A stretch of 64,000 nt of DNA. Origin: SIAJ01 sp963773845. GTDB lineage: Bacteria; Planctomycetota; Planctomycetia; Gemmatales; Gemmataceae. The stretch lies in contig CAVZCU010000011.1 of assembly GCA_963773845.1 (NCBI GenBank), forward strand, positions 744,001 through 808,000. The letters run 5' to 3'. Shown one piece after another: positions 7,885 through 18,907 of the stretch (position 1 is the stretch's first letter; the number at the start of each line of letters is the position of its first letter). The notes under the pieces were generated by a model. It was not told where the DNA came from. It worked only from the letters and a program-made list of their open reading frames with translations, and did no database searches. The position numbers and the translations under genes are program-made.

Positions 7885-9298
7885 TCACAGCTCCAGCGAG
7901 CAAAGTGCGCTATCCTCATTGGCGCGGCGGTTGCTGCGATCTTCACCGCCCGCCCTTATGCCGGTAGTTGGAACGACGGCAGCCGGCTGGCGATGGTTGA
8001 ATCGCTGGGCGATCGCGGGACATTTCGAATCGACGATTCCATTTATGTACAGCCGGCGTCCGCAGACATCCCTCCGTATACACCCGGCGATGAGTTTCTC
8101 GCACGCCATGGCACCAAGGACAAGATGTACATCGGCGAGCATTATTACTCGGACAAATCGCCAGTCCCCGGCGTGGCGATGGCGGGCACGTATTGGCTGT
8201 TGCGCTTGCTTGGACTTGCGCCAGCCGCGAGCGGCCCGACTGGTTTGCCCGAGTCTTGACCTGGTTGTTCGCGGGCGTGCCGTATGTCTTGGCTGTCTGG
8301 TGTACTGGCCGAATGGCTCGACACCTGGCCGTACAGCCGCCATGGGACACGGTGCTGACTGCGGGCTTCGCATTTGGCAGTTTAGCCTTGCCCTATGCGC
8401 AATTCGTCAACAATCACATTCTGTTATTGGCCGTTGCGGCGGGCATTTGCGAAGCCATGTCGCGTCGCGGGCCGGTGACGTTCAAGCGTGCGGTCGGGCT
8501 GGGCATACTGGTGGGACTCGGTTACACGATCGATCTGGGCGCCGGACCACTCCTTGCGGCGGCCGTCGGCGCCTGGCTTTTATGGCAGCGCCGCGGGGCG
8601 GTCGCGTTCGCCTTCAGCGCCGTGCCGTTCGTCTTCGCTCATCACGCGTTGAACTACCTGGTCGCGGGCACCATCGTTCCGGCCAACTCGAATCCTGAAT
8701 ATTTCCGCTGGCCAGGCTCGCCATTCGACGCCAGCAATATGACCGGCGCCTGGCAGCATTCGTCGGTCGGGCACGCAGGGCTATACGCGCTGGATTTGCT
8801 TTTTGGCAAGAAGGGCTTCTTGCTCTTTTCACTGCCGCTCGTCCAAGCGGTTGGCGGCACATATTGGCTTTTGCGGAATCGTTATGCAGAGCGGCCGGCG
8901 GTCGTCACGCTGGGAATTTGGGCCGTCGCTACCTGGCTTCTGTATTCCGCCGCGTCCACGAATCATTCCGGCTTTTGTCTATCCATTCGCTGGTTCGTGC
9001 CGCTCCTCGCGCCGGTTTTTTCGCTTTGATGATTCTGTCACGCGATTATCCGCGCTGTCGACGCCCGCTAATCGTGTTGATCCTCGGCAGCTTCGTACTG
9101 AACGTGGAATTAGTCGCCCGGGGTCCGTGGTCGGCACGCGTGCCGATCCTGCTTTGGCCGGTGGTTGGCGGGTCGCTGACGTTGTGGCTTAGCAACGGCT
9201 TGCGAATTTTTTGCTTTGAACGCCGGAGTGACATCGCGACGACCCGATTGGGTTCATCAGAACATCGCGCACCTTCCCGAGCAGAGCGGACGGAGTAA
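7882..9298 (+). CDS. Polytopic membrane protein, glycosyltransferase-like (two frameshifts)
   Basis: The ATG at 7882 has AGGA six bases upstream. The protein starts with a hydrophobic segment (CAILIGAAVAAIFTARP), then a soluble loop with DGSRLAMVESLGDRGTFRID and YYSDKSPVPGVAM, and then many membrane helices. This matches the large planctomycete membrane proteins related to the dolichyl-phosphate mannosyltransferase (GT39-type) fold, but I cannot name it. The frame changes near 8215 and again near 9020. At the latter a run of six T should be seven, so that PVFFALMIL is restored. The last ~110 bp overlap the 3' end of the convergent histidine kinase gene. Confidence 0.6.
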
Positions 9299-12200
9299 AC
9301 GGCTTTTGCAAGAAGTGTCTTCCCTCGGCCCGGATTCCTTCTTTCAACACCTCGTCGGGCGTGTACCCGGACAGGAACAAGGCGGGGAGGCCCGGCCGGC
9401 GAATGCTGACGGCCTCGGCCAGTTCCCGACCCGACATTCCTGGCATGACCACATCGGTCACCAAAAGATCGATTTGCCCCGGAAATCCATCCAAGAGTTG
9501 CAAGGCTTCTTCGCCGCTCGAAGCGACGATCACTTCGTACCGACCCATTTCGAGCACGCGACGTTCCAGAAGCTGCACGGCCGGCTCGTCTTCGACGAGG
9601 AGGATGACCTCGCGATTCGCCGGCGGCGGGGTGGCGGGAAGCGGAACGGGCGAAGTCGGCGCTTCATCGGCACAGGGGAATTCCACGGTGAATGTGCAGC
9701 CCCCGCCGCGTTCACTTTGAACGCTAATCGTGCCGCCAGCCTGCTCGACGATGCTCTTGACCGTCGCCAGACCGAGCCCGGTCCCCTCGCCGGCCGCCTT
9801 GGTGGTGAAGAACGGTTCGAATGCCTTGGCCTTTGTGGCAGCGTCCATGCCCGTGCCGGTGTCCACGACTTCAATGCGGATGACGCAGGGCTGGGACCGC
9901 GTCCGGATCGTGAGGGAGCCGCCGTTCGGCATGGCGTCGCGAGCGTTGATCGCCAGATTGACGAGAACCTGTTCGAGCTGGCCGGGATCGATTCGGATTG
10001 TTCCCGCGAATTCATCGAGGTCGGCAATCAACTCGATCCGGGCGCCAATGAGGCGGCCCAGCATTTTCCGCAGCGACGAAATGGTGTCGTTCGGGGAGAG
10101 AACTTGCGGCGATACGACCTCTTTGCGGCTGAAGGTCAAGAGTTGCCGAGTCAGTGTCGCGGCCTGTTCGCCGGCCCGGACGATCTCGTCGGCCAGACTG
10201 GCATCCATCCTTGTCAATCGAGAGCGCAGAACCTCGGCGTTGCCGTTGATGACGGTCAACAGGTTGTTGAAGTCGTGGGCAACGCCCCCCGCGAGCCGGC
10301 CGATCGCCTCCATCTTTTGCGCCTGCCGCAGGTCGGCTTCGAGACGCCGGCGCTGCGTCAGATCGCGAGCGATCGCCTGCACCCCCGCGGAGACCTTGGC
10401 GTGCAACATCGGACGGGCGCTCACTTCGAGGACAATTGGCCCCGTCGGGCTCGACAGAGTGATTTCGCGGGTGATGGGAGTTTGCAATCCGATCAATTCC
10501 CGCGCGACACTGCAGGACTCCGGGGCGACCGCCGCCAAGAGCGAGTTTCCTTCATTGAGCCCGGTGAGCTTTCGGCCGGCGAGATTGATCGAGACGATGG
10601 CGCCCGTCGCGTCCAGTGTGAACACCGCGTCGCTGGCCGACTCGAACAGGTCGCGATATTGGGCCTCAAGACTCGCTTCCCATTGCAGGCGTCGACGGAT
10701 TTGCTCGGTCTGTCGAAGAACGCGCCGGCGCAGCGTAGCCACCCAAGCGCAGGCCACGAGTGCAAGTGCCGCGATCGCACCGGCCAGTGCCAATGCCTTT
10801 TGCGACGTCCACCAGGAGGGCTGTTCAATGACCTCAATATCGTCCGAACTGCGGACGAGAATGCGGAACGAAGCTATCATCGAGCGGTCGTACGGCAATC
10901 CGCACGCGCCGGACACCCGCAAATGCGTGCCCGGCTTCAATTCGAGCAATTCCTTTGTGACTTGATCGCGCGGCAAAAGGGCGGGGAACATCAGGCGGGG
11001 CGAGTGCGGCGCTCGATCGACTGCAGGAGCAAGACATAATCGGAATCTCCCGCCGAGAATTGTTCGAGCAGGACGGCCTCGACGCGGATCATCGTCGCGG
11101 CGTAATTGCCCCCGGCTGCCTCGGAGGGCGTGACGTCGATCGGTCCGGGAGAGTCGTCCGGCGAGGACAAGATTCGCGATAAGCTGTCTTCCATTGCCCA
11201 TCCGTTGGCTCGGTAAATTGGGAATCCCAGTACATCGACGCGATCTCCGGCCGCACATTTCTGGCGAGGTTGCAGATCGACGGCGATGCCACCCGTGGTG
11301 TCTTGAAGGAGGATGGTGTCGTGCCGGCGCGATAGGACCCGGCCGGTCAATTTCACCGGTTCTGATGAACGGCGTTCGGGGTCAAACTGAGAGAGGCTCT
11401 CAATCGTGCGCGGCTCCAGGACCGACAAATCCGGCGGCGCCGGTTGAACGATTTGAATCGACTCGACGGACGGGATGTGGAAGAGAACGCCGGTCCACTG
11501 CCGGCGAGGGTTGAACGTGCTGCCGCATACCGCCCGGATCCGAACGGTCGCGCCGAACAGGCGGCCAAGTGACGCGGGGTCCGCCGCGGCAATCCGTGCG
11601 GGAGTCGTCGCCGAGCCAAGTCGAAGCATCAGCAGACCTTCCCCGTAGTCTCCCGTGCTCGTGCCGCGCACTGCAGCTTCTACCTCGACCCATTGCGAAT
11701 CGGCCCGACCGCCAACTAACTCGTCGTAGCTGTATCGTCGCGCGGCCGGCAGTCGCCCATTGCGCACCAAGGCGACGCGCTCGGCACGAATCGTCGGCGC
11801 GAAGTCGCCTGAATCCGTGTACCCATCCACCTGAACGATGTCTCCACCCGATAGAGGCTTCGGCAACTGCGGCGGAACGACAAATATTCCCTCGCCACCA
11901 TCGTGAACGAACAAGACAAATGGGGAATAATAAGTCACCGTGGCTCGGAGCCGAATGGGGTACCCCTTTGCCGCCTCGGATGGCGGCATGCGTCGAATAT
12001 CACGGACCGACTGGATGATCGGCAGCAATTCCGAGGACGGCAACGGCTTAGCGGGCCGAGCATATCCTCGGATGAGAGCCTCTTCGAGCAAAGGCACGCC
12101 GTTGCGCAGGCTTGCAAAGCCGACCGCGTCGAATCGTTCGCCCGCATGCGCGACGAGATTGGCCGAGACTGAAACTTGGACGGGTCGGCCCTCCACATGG

Positions 12201-12964
12201 AGGGTGAGAATGCCGTCCTGGACCGGACCTGTTGCCGTGCCGGAGACCCGAACGCGATGCGGCGTCCAAGTCGGAATTTCTTTTGCCGACACCGGCGTGA
12301 GAGCAAAGGGGGATTCCGGCGCCGGCCGGACCACTTGCACATCGTCGAATGACTGGACCAGCAACTCTTCCCCCACCGCCGGGCTTGGCGCAACAACAGG
12401 TGTGCCGCACACACCGGTTAACTCCACCTCGGCATCGATGTACCGATCGAGATTGAGGGGGCCGGGCGGCATTCCGCGAATCCACACGCGGATTGGCAAT
12501 CGGCCGACCAAAGCACGCAGGATGACGTGATCGCCCTCCACCACACTCGCCCGAATGACCGCCACGGTGGTCACTCGCAAACGAGCCAACTTCCCCGCCG
12601 CCAGATCCCCTTCCCGAATGGGGACTACTTTCGGCACGGCATCATCGCTCAGAAAGCGGACATCGTTGGCATTGAAGGAGTGGTTCGCGATGGCTTTGCC
12701 GGTCACTTCGACGCGTTGGCCCGGCCGGAATTGTCGAGTATCGAAGGGAATCCGGACCACCAGTCCAACATCCCCGTCCTGAATGCAGAGACGCTGTCCC
12801 CCGGAATCGCAATAGGTCACGATACCACGGACCCGAACGGGCGCGGCCAAGCCGCGGCTGCCATCACGTGCGATGGCGCCGATCGGGGTCAAGGGCGGGG
12901 GGCTTTCGGCGAGCGCGGTGCTCACCCATCCTTGAAATAAGGCGATGGCAACGATGGTTCGCAT
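9189..12964 (-). CDS. Hybrid sensor histidine kinase with OB-like periplasmic repeats (one frameshift)
   Basis: A protein of about 1250 residues. It has a signal peptide (MRTIVAIALFQGWVSTALA) and a long extracytoplasmic region with repeated OB-fold-like motifs (VRVRGIVTYCDSGGQRLCIQ; LRATVTYYSPFVLFVHDG; LTGRVLSRRHDTILLQD). A membrane helix (ALALAGAIAALALVACAWVA) is followed by a PAS domain (YRDLFESASDAVFTLDATG), a HisKA segment with the phospho-accepting His in LAGGVAHDFNNLLTVING, an ATPase domain (NARDAMPNGG; DTGTGMD; GTGLGLATVK) and a receiver domain (LVTDVVMPGMSG). The frame breaks near 11005, just before LMFPALLPRDQV. OB-like sensor repeats of this type occur in acidobacterial and planctomycete kinases; the ligand is unknown. 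It diverges from the isomerase-like gene at 13141. Confidence 0.8.
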
Positions 12965-13140
12965 CTACCCTCACTCTAATTCAGCTTGGCGGAAGCACGG
13001 ACGTGGGCGCTGATACCGGTGAGCAATCGTTTCTCATTCGGTCAAAGATTTCGTTTGCTGGCCGAGTTCAATTTGGAACGTTGCCAGTCATGCGGTTGTG
13101 TGCATGATGACCAGAAGCCAATTCCTCTCGGGAGATGATC

Positions 13141-14025
13141 ATGACTCCGTCTCGCCGGCAGTTCATTGCCGCCTCCACCGCACTTGGTTTGTCTGGTTCG
13201 ATGCGCGGCGACGGTCCTAAAGTCGACGCAAAGCCCCTACTCTTCAAATTGGGCATGGTGACTTATAACGTCGCCGCCAAATGGGATCTGCCGACGATCC
13301 TGAAGGTGTGCAAAGGAGTTGGCATTTCCGCCGTGGAATGTCGGACGACGCACAAACACGGGGTCGAGCCCACCCTCAATGCCGATCAACGGGCGGAAGT
13401 GAAGAAGCGCTTCGCGGACAGCGGCGTCGTGTTCTGGGGCTGCGGGAGCACTTGCGAGTTTCAATCGCCCAACGTGGCGGTGGTGAAAAAGAACATCGAA
13501 ACTTGCAAGCGGTTTATCGAGTTGGTGCATGACATTGGCGGAACGGGCGTCAAAGTTCGCCCAAATGGCCTGCCCAAAGGGGTCTCCAAGGAGACGACGC
13601 TCGAGCAGATTGGCAAAGCGCTGATCGAATGCGGCAAGGCCGCGGAGAATTTCGGAATTGAGATTTGGGTCGAAGTTCACGGCGGCGGCACGCAGGAACC
13701 AGCCAACATGAAGACGATCATGGACCACTGCGGTCACAAGAGCGTGGGCCTGACTTGGAACTCGAACGCCACAGATATCAAGGATCACTCGGTAAAGGCG
13801 GCCTTCGACCTGCTCAAGCCGTGGATCAAGTCGTGTCACATCAACGAGATCTACAAGGACCTGTCCGGGGTATACCCCTACCGCGAATTGTTCCGCTTGT
13901 TCCGCGAGATGGGGTACAACCGCTACACAATGATCGAAGTCGGGCGCACCCCGACGGACGTGGCGAGCGGCGAGGACATGTTGCGCTATTACAAGGCGCT
14001 GTGGACGGAGTTAGCACGAGCGTAA
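13141..14025 (+). CDS. Sugar-phosphate isomerase/epimerase-like TIM-barrel protein
   Basis: A protein of 294 residues with a twin-arginine-like leader (MTPSRRQFIAASTALGLSG) and then a xylose-isomerase-like TIM barrel. Visible barrel elements are FKLGMVTYNVAAKWDLPTIL, GISAVECRTTHKHGVEP, IEIWVEVHGGGTQ, VGLTWNSNATDI, IKSCHINEIY and MIEVGRTPTDVASG. The acidic and histidine residues (E, H, D, N, H, E) are placed as in the metal site of this superfamily. The ATG at 13141 fits GGGAG six bases upstream better than the ATG at 13135, which touches it. Such secreted isomerase-like proteins are common in planctomycetes and take part in sugar or keto-sugar metabolism; the substrate cannot be told. Confidence 0.85.
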   Translation: MTPSRRQFIAASTALGLSGSMRGDGPKVDAKPLLFKLGMVTYNVAAKWDLPTILKVCKGVGISAVECRTTHKHGVEPTLNADQRAEVKKRFADSGVVFWGCGSTCEFQSPNVAVVKKNIETCKRFIELVHDIGGTGVKVRPNGLPKGVSKETTLEQIGKALIECGKAAENFGIEIWVEVHGGGTQEPANMKTIMDHCGHKSVGLTWNSNATDIKDHSVKAAFDLLKPWIKSCHINEIYKDLSGVYPYRELFRLFREMGYNRYTMIEVGRTPTDVASGEDMLRYYKALWTELARA

Positions 14026-14178
14026 GGGCGAGAGGAGCGGCGCACGAATTCTTCCTTCGTCCGTTCGGCGGCGCGACCGCTTGAAAGAACGATCGGACAC
14101 TGGGTATTACCTTTGTGTCGCGGAATTCGAGACGCCAACCGTGCGCCTGGGGTTTGTTGACAGCCAGAGGTAACAGAG

Positions 14179-14512
14179 ATGTCGATTGCGCAATTGCCCG
14201 TGAGCGATATGCTCGTAACCGTCAAAGCTCGTGAGATTCAGCGTGGGCTTCTAGCCGAGCAACGCGGCGATCAAAGGGCTCTCGTTCGACACTTCCGGGC
14301 TGCCGGGCATTTGGAACTCGTTCTCGCTGCCGATTACGACGAGGCCGGCCAGTCGCGCCTCGCTCGACGTAGTCGGATTAGCGCCGCGTCGTGCCAATGG
14401 CGCGGGGCAGCTTTCAAGGCGCTCGTGAGATCCTGGACGAACTGCGCCTGACGATCCAGCCGAAATCGATTCGCTCGTCGCTGAATTAGAACGCAATTAC
14501 CCGCCACACTAA
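14179..14512 (+). CDS. Small helical hypothetical protein (two or three frameshifts)
   Basis: The ATG at 14179 begins MSIAQLPVSDMLVTVKARE, followed by helical sequence (EQRGDQRALVRHFRAAGHLE; LAADYDEAGQSRLARRSRIS). The frame then shifts between 14400 and 14460; joining the pieces gives REILDELRL and the end AEIDSLVAELERNYPPH with a stop at 14510-14512. The restored protein of about 110 residues resembles a small TPR-like helical repeat (REILDELR...AEIDSLVAELE). I do not recognise a family. It converges with carB, whose stop lies only 20 bp away. Confidence 0.45.
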
Positions 14513-14531
14513 TTGTCGATCAGACTGATAA

Positions 14532-17500
14532 TCAGGCACGCTTGAACCGCTCTTGCAGCGGCACGACCATCAATTCTTCCTGGCGCAACGCCCGGCAGGC
14601 CTGGACGGCCGCATCGGCCGCGGAGATGGTCGTGATCGCCGTCACGCGATGAGCAACCGCTGCCGCCCGGATTTTCCCTTCGTCGGTTCGCCGGCCCCGG
14701 CCGCTGGGAGTATTCAAGATCATCGCAATTTCGCCATTCTTCATGCGGTCGAGCAGGTTCGGCCGACCTTCCTGGATCTTCGGGATCTCCGTGACCGGCA
14801 CGGCGCCATCGCGAAGAGCCTTCGCGGTCCCGCGAGTTGACAGAAGCGTGTAACCCATTTCGGCGAACTGCCGGGCAATGGGAACAATCTCCGTCTTGTC
14901 GCGATCGTTGACGGAAATGAAAATCGTTCCGCTCGCCGGCAGCGGCGAGTTCGCGGCCATCTGGGCCTTGGCGAACGCCATCGGAAAGTGATCGTCGATC
15001 CCCATGACCTCGCCCGTGGACTTCATCTCCGGGCCAAGGATGATGTCCACGCCTGGAAACTTGCTAAAGGGAAAGACGCTTTCCTTCACGGAATAATGCG
15101 TCGGCACCACTTCACCCTGGATGCCCAGCTCATCGAGAGTCTTGCCAGCCATAACCAGCGCGGCCAGACGAGCCAATGGCACTCCGCATGCCTTGGAGAC
15201 GAACGGCACCGTGCGGCTGGCCCGCGGATTGGCCTCCAGCACATAGATTTCCCGATTCGAGTTGTGGGCGTTGGCGACGGCGAACTGGATGTTCATCAAA
15301 CCCTTGACATTGAGCGCCCCGGTCAGGGCGATCGATTGTCTCTTGATCTCGGCAAGGACGTGCGCCGGCAGGCTGTGCGGGGGAATGACGCAGGCGGAGT
15401 CGCCGGAATGAATTCCCGCCTCCTCGATGTGTTGCATGACGCCGCCGATGACGACCCGGTTGCCGTCACTCAGGCAGTCGACATCCACTTCAACGGCGGA
15501 TTCCAAAAACTTGTCGATCAGGATCGGCCTGCCACTCGAAGCCTCCAGTGCGAACCGGGCAAAGCGAGCGAATTCGCTCTCGTCGTAAACGATCTCCATG
15601 GCCCGGCCGCCGAGCACAAAGCTCGGCCGCACCAGGACCGGGAAAGTCAGTTTGCGGGCGATGTGCAGGGCTTCCTGGAGGTCCTGGGTCGTTCCGCTGG
15701 CGGGTTGCTTCAGGCCCAGTTCATTGATCAGCTTGTTGAATTTCTCGCGATCCTCGGCAATTTCGATACTCTCAACCGACGTTCCAATAATTGGTACGTT
15801 GTGCCCACTCAACGCCTTCGCCAAGATTGAGCGGCGTCTGTCCGCCGAATTGAACGATGACCCCCGTCGGCTGGACACGGTCGCAGATGTTGAGCACATC
15901 CTCAACCGTGAGCGGCTCAAAGAAGAGATGATCCGATGTGTCATAGTCGGTGGAGACCGTCTCCGGGTTCGAGTTGACCATGATGGTCTCGAAGCCGTTC
16001 TGCCGTAACGCCAGCACCGCTTGCACACAGCAGTAATCGAATTCGATTCCCTGGCCGATCCGATTGGGTCCGCCGCCCAGAATAACGATCCGCGGCTTGC
16101 CGCTGAATGGCCGAATCTCGTCCTCCACCCCTCGTTCGCCGCTCGCGGCAGTAGTCGCACCGGCGCCTCATACGTCGAGTAATAGTACGGCGTATACGCC
16201 TCAAACTCCGCGGCACACGTGTCCACGAGTTTGAAAACGGCAACGATGCCGAGTGCCTTGCGCTTCTCGCGAACGCTGCCTTCGCTCGAATTCCAGATAT
16301 TCGCAAGCTGCCGATCGATGAAGCCGTATTGCTTGGCGGCAAGCATTAAGTCAAAATCGGCCGCCTCGAGCGAAGGACATTTCTTCAGAGTGTCTTCCAT
16401 CTGCACCAGGTCGTGAATTTGATTCAGGAACCACGGGTCAATCTTCGTGCGCCGATGCACCTCCTCAACTGATAGCCCTGCCTTGTACGCGTAGCGAATG
16501 AACCAGATGCGTTCCGCGTTCGGTGTCGCGAGCCTGCCGACGATCTCTTCCATCGTCGGCTGGTTGCTCGTGCCCCAACGATCGAGGCGATCGCTGCCGA
16601 TTCCGAATCGCCCGACCTCCAAACCGCGCAATGCCTTCTGAAGTGATTCCTTGAACGTCCGCCCGATCGCCATCGTCTCGCCGACCGATTTCATCTGTGT
16701 GGTCAGAGTCGGATCGGCATCGGGAAATTTCTCGAAGTTGAACCGGGGCACCTTGGTGACGACGTAATCGATCGTCGGTTCAAAACAGGCGGGTGTTTCG
16801 CGAGTAATGTCGTTCTTCAGCTCGTCAAGCGTATAGCCCACTGCAAGTTTGGCGGCGATCTTGGCGATCGGAAAGCCGGTTGCCTTGGATGCCAGTGCAC
16901 TCGATCGCGAGACCCGCGGGTTCATCTCGATGACGATCATCCGCCCATTCGCGGGATCGGTCGCGAACTGGATGTTCGAGCCGCCAGTTTCGACGCCGAT
17001 CTCGCGGATAATCGCTTTCGCCGCGTCGCGCATCCGCTGGTATTCCTTGTCGGAGAGCGTTTGCGCCGGCGCGACGGTGATCGAATCGCCCGTATGAACC
17101 CCCATCGGATCGAGATTCTCGATCGAGCAAATGATGACGACGTTATCCGCCCGGTCGCGCATCACCTCCAGTTCGTACTCTTTCCAGCCGATGACCGACT
17201 CTTCGATCAGCACTTCGTTGCGTCGGCGACAATTCCAGGCCGTGCGAGACAATCGAAATGAATTCTTCGCGGTTGTAGGCGATGCCCCCGCCCGATCCGC
17301 CCATCGTGAAGCTCGGCCGCAAGACGCACGGCAGGCCGATCGTCTCCAACAATTGAATAGCCTCGGCGAGCGTGTGGGCGACGCCCGAACGGGGAACGTC
17401 CAGGCCAAGCTTCTGCATCGCGGCTTTGAATTTGGAGCGGTCTTCCGCCTTATCGATCACTTCCGCATTGGCGGCAATCATCTCGACGCCGAATTTCTTG

Positions 17501-17823
17501 AGCACGCCGTGCCGATGGAGGTCCATCGCAGTGTTGAGAGCCGTTTGGCCGCCGAGCGTGGGGAGCAAGGCGTCCGGGCGTTCCTTCTCAATGATCTTGG
17601 CGACGACTGGCCAGGTGATCGGTTCGATATAAGTGCGATCGGCCATCTCCGGGTCGGTCATGATGGTGGCCGGGTTGGAATTGACCAACACGACCGTGAA
17701 GCCCTCTTCGCGAAGGGCCTTGCACGCCTGGGTGCCGGAATAATCGAATTCGCAGGCCTGGCCAATAACGATCGGCCCGGAGCCGATGAGGAGGATCTTC
17801 TTGATATCGGTGCGCTTCGGCAT
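14532..17823 (-). CDS. carB: Carbamoyl-phosphate synthase large subunit (three frameshifts)
   Basis: The restored length of about 1097 residues is the normal size for CarB, which makes carbamoyl phosphate for pyrimidines and arginine from bicarbonate, ATP and glutamine-derived ammonia. The start is typical: MPKRTDIKKILLIGSGPIVI. The first ATP-grasp half has RPSFTMGGSGGGIAYN and IEMNPRVSRSSALASKATGF; the second half opens ILGGGPNRIGQGIEFDYCC and has RPSFVLGGRAMEIVYD and ANPRASRTVPFVSKA; the C-terminal allosteric (MGS-like) domain ends the protein. The frame is broken near 17228 (extra base), 16120 (a missing G in a GGGG run) and 15815 (extra base). Because the gene is essential and all domains are conserved, these are most likely consensus errors. 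Confidence 0.93.
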
Positions 17824-17919
17824 GGAAGGATGTGTCTCGCTCCTCGTGTGATGTTGCGGGGTGCGTTCCCATGAATCCTACGGATGCGGAGAGGGGAACC
17901 AAGGGCGCATTCCATCCGG

Positions 17920-18210
17920 TCAGGCGAAGCGGCGCGCATAGCTTCCGCGCTCGACGTGGAGCGATTCTTCGTCCTGAGAGTAGCGAACCAGGAACGCAAA
18001 GTAGTGTTCACAGATTCGATTCGCTGGATCGACGAATTGAAATGCGAAAGTCATTCCGTCAAACGGCTCGTTCGTGCGTACCAAACGGTCAGCAGGATTC
18101 TGTGACAGAGCGTCGACGCGAAGGTATAGTTCAACCAGTACCTGGTCGGGAAGGGCCCAGGACTGCACGGTTCTACGAACCGACTGGCGCCAAACGACCC
18201 TGTAACTCAC
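17920..18210 (-). CDS. RelE/ParE-like hypothetical protein
   Basis: A protein of 96 residues read from GTG at 18210, which has GAGGAAG eight bases upstream; its start lies inside the end of the upstream gene by about 38 bp. The order of elements (VSYRVVWRQSVRRTVQSW, then LYLRVDALSQNPADRL, then FDGMTFAFQFVD and HYFAFLVRYSQDEESLHV) resembles the small beta-sheet fold of RelE/ParE toxins, with an N-terminal strand-helix and a final strand pair. Similarity to that family is by pattern only. The upstream overlapping gene would be the partner. Confidence 0.5.
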   Translation of the reverse strand: MSYRVVWRQSVRRTVQSWALPDQVLVELYLRVDALSQNPADRLVRTNEPFDGMTFAFQFVDPANRICEHYFAFLVRYSQDEESLHVERGSYARRFA

Positions 18211-18709
18211 GGCGTGCTTCCTCACTCATCTGCGATTCAAGGAACCGGAGAAACTCGTCGTGGCTGAGGTAATCCTCATCAGGGCCAATTACTTGTTTCG
18301 GGTCGAACTCAAGCCAGTGGCTGAGGGTATCGGATTGCAACCGCTCCACGTCGCGAATCACACGTTCGAGCAATGGAAGCGATGGCACGGAACGGCCGAC
18401 CTTTTCCGAATTCCAGGCGTGATCCCGAAGCTTACGTAAGCCCGCGAGGGCGAATCTGAAGTAGTCCGTCAGTCCTTCCCTGTGTCGATTTAGGTAATCG
18501 AGAAGTGTACCGTCGCGGGGGATGAAAGCGAATACATTGTCAACCGTTTTCTTGGCCTGTGCGGATAGTTCAAGCGACGCGGAAATCGCCTGTTCGATGG
18601 CGCGCGCACGGCCATCCGGATCCGCCGGTGGCTGCCAATCGTGAATTGCACGATCGAGGGCCTCGGCCTGCGCGCGCCGGACGTCGAGCAAGAGGGACAT
18701 CTTCGGCAT
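18173..18709 (-). CDS. Hypothetical protein, putative partner of the RelE/ParE-like gene
   Basis: A 178-residue protein starting at ATG 18709, with a strong GGAGG seven bases upstream. It is almost all helical: MPKMSLLLDVRRAQAEALDR, a middle with LRKLRDHAWNSEKVGRSVPS, and an acidic C-terminus DEDYLSHDEFLRFLESQMSE. No membrane segment or known domain is recognised. It overlaps the following RelE/ParE-like gene by about 38 bp, an arrangement typical of co-translated antitoxin and toxin genes, but it is longer than most antitoxins. Confidence 0.55.
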   Translation of the reverse strand: MPKMSLLLDVRRAQAEALDRAIHDWQPPADPDGRARAIEQAISASLELSAQAKKTVDNVFAFIPRDGTLLDYLNRHREGLTDYFRFALAGLRKLRDHAWNSEKVGRSVPSLPLLERVIRDVERLQSDTLSHWLEFDPKQVIGPDEDYLSHDEFLRFLESQMSEEARRELQGRLAPVGS

Positions 18710-18907
18710 GACCAAAACCTCCGTACCAACATTCTACCAGACGCAGGCAACGAGAGTCAGCTTCCCTCCGCCGCCTTCTCCTCGTTCTCCAGCGGTACTT
18801 CTCATTTCAGCGCTTCGATCCGGCCAATGGTCGCGTTTCGAATGAGTATCCCTCCTGGAATTAGAAAGCTTCGCCAGATTAATAACCGGCGAAACGTGCG
18901 CTGTCTA

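Noticed and set aside
9216..11039. 607-codon open frame on the plus strand
   Set aside because: It is antisense to the histidine kinase and has low-complexity, non-family sequence.
14532..17823. Programmed frameshifting in carB
   Set aside because: Three sites of mixed sign without slippery heptamers or a conserved signal, and no known precedent in carB; consensus errors explain it better.
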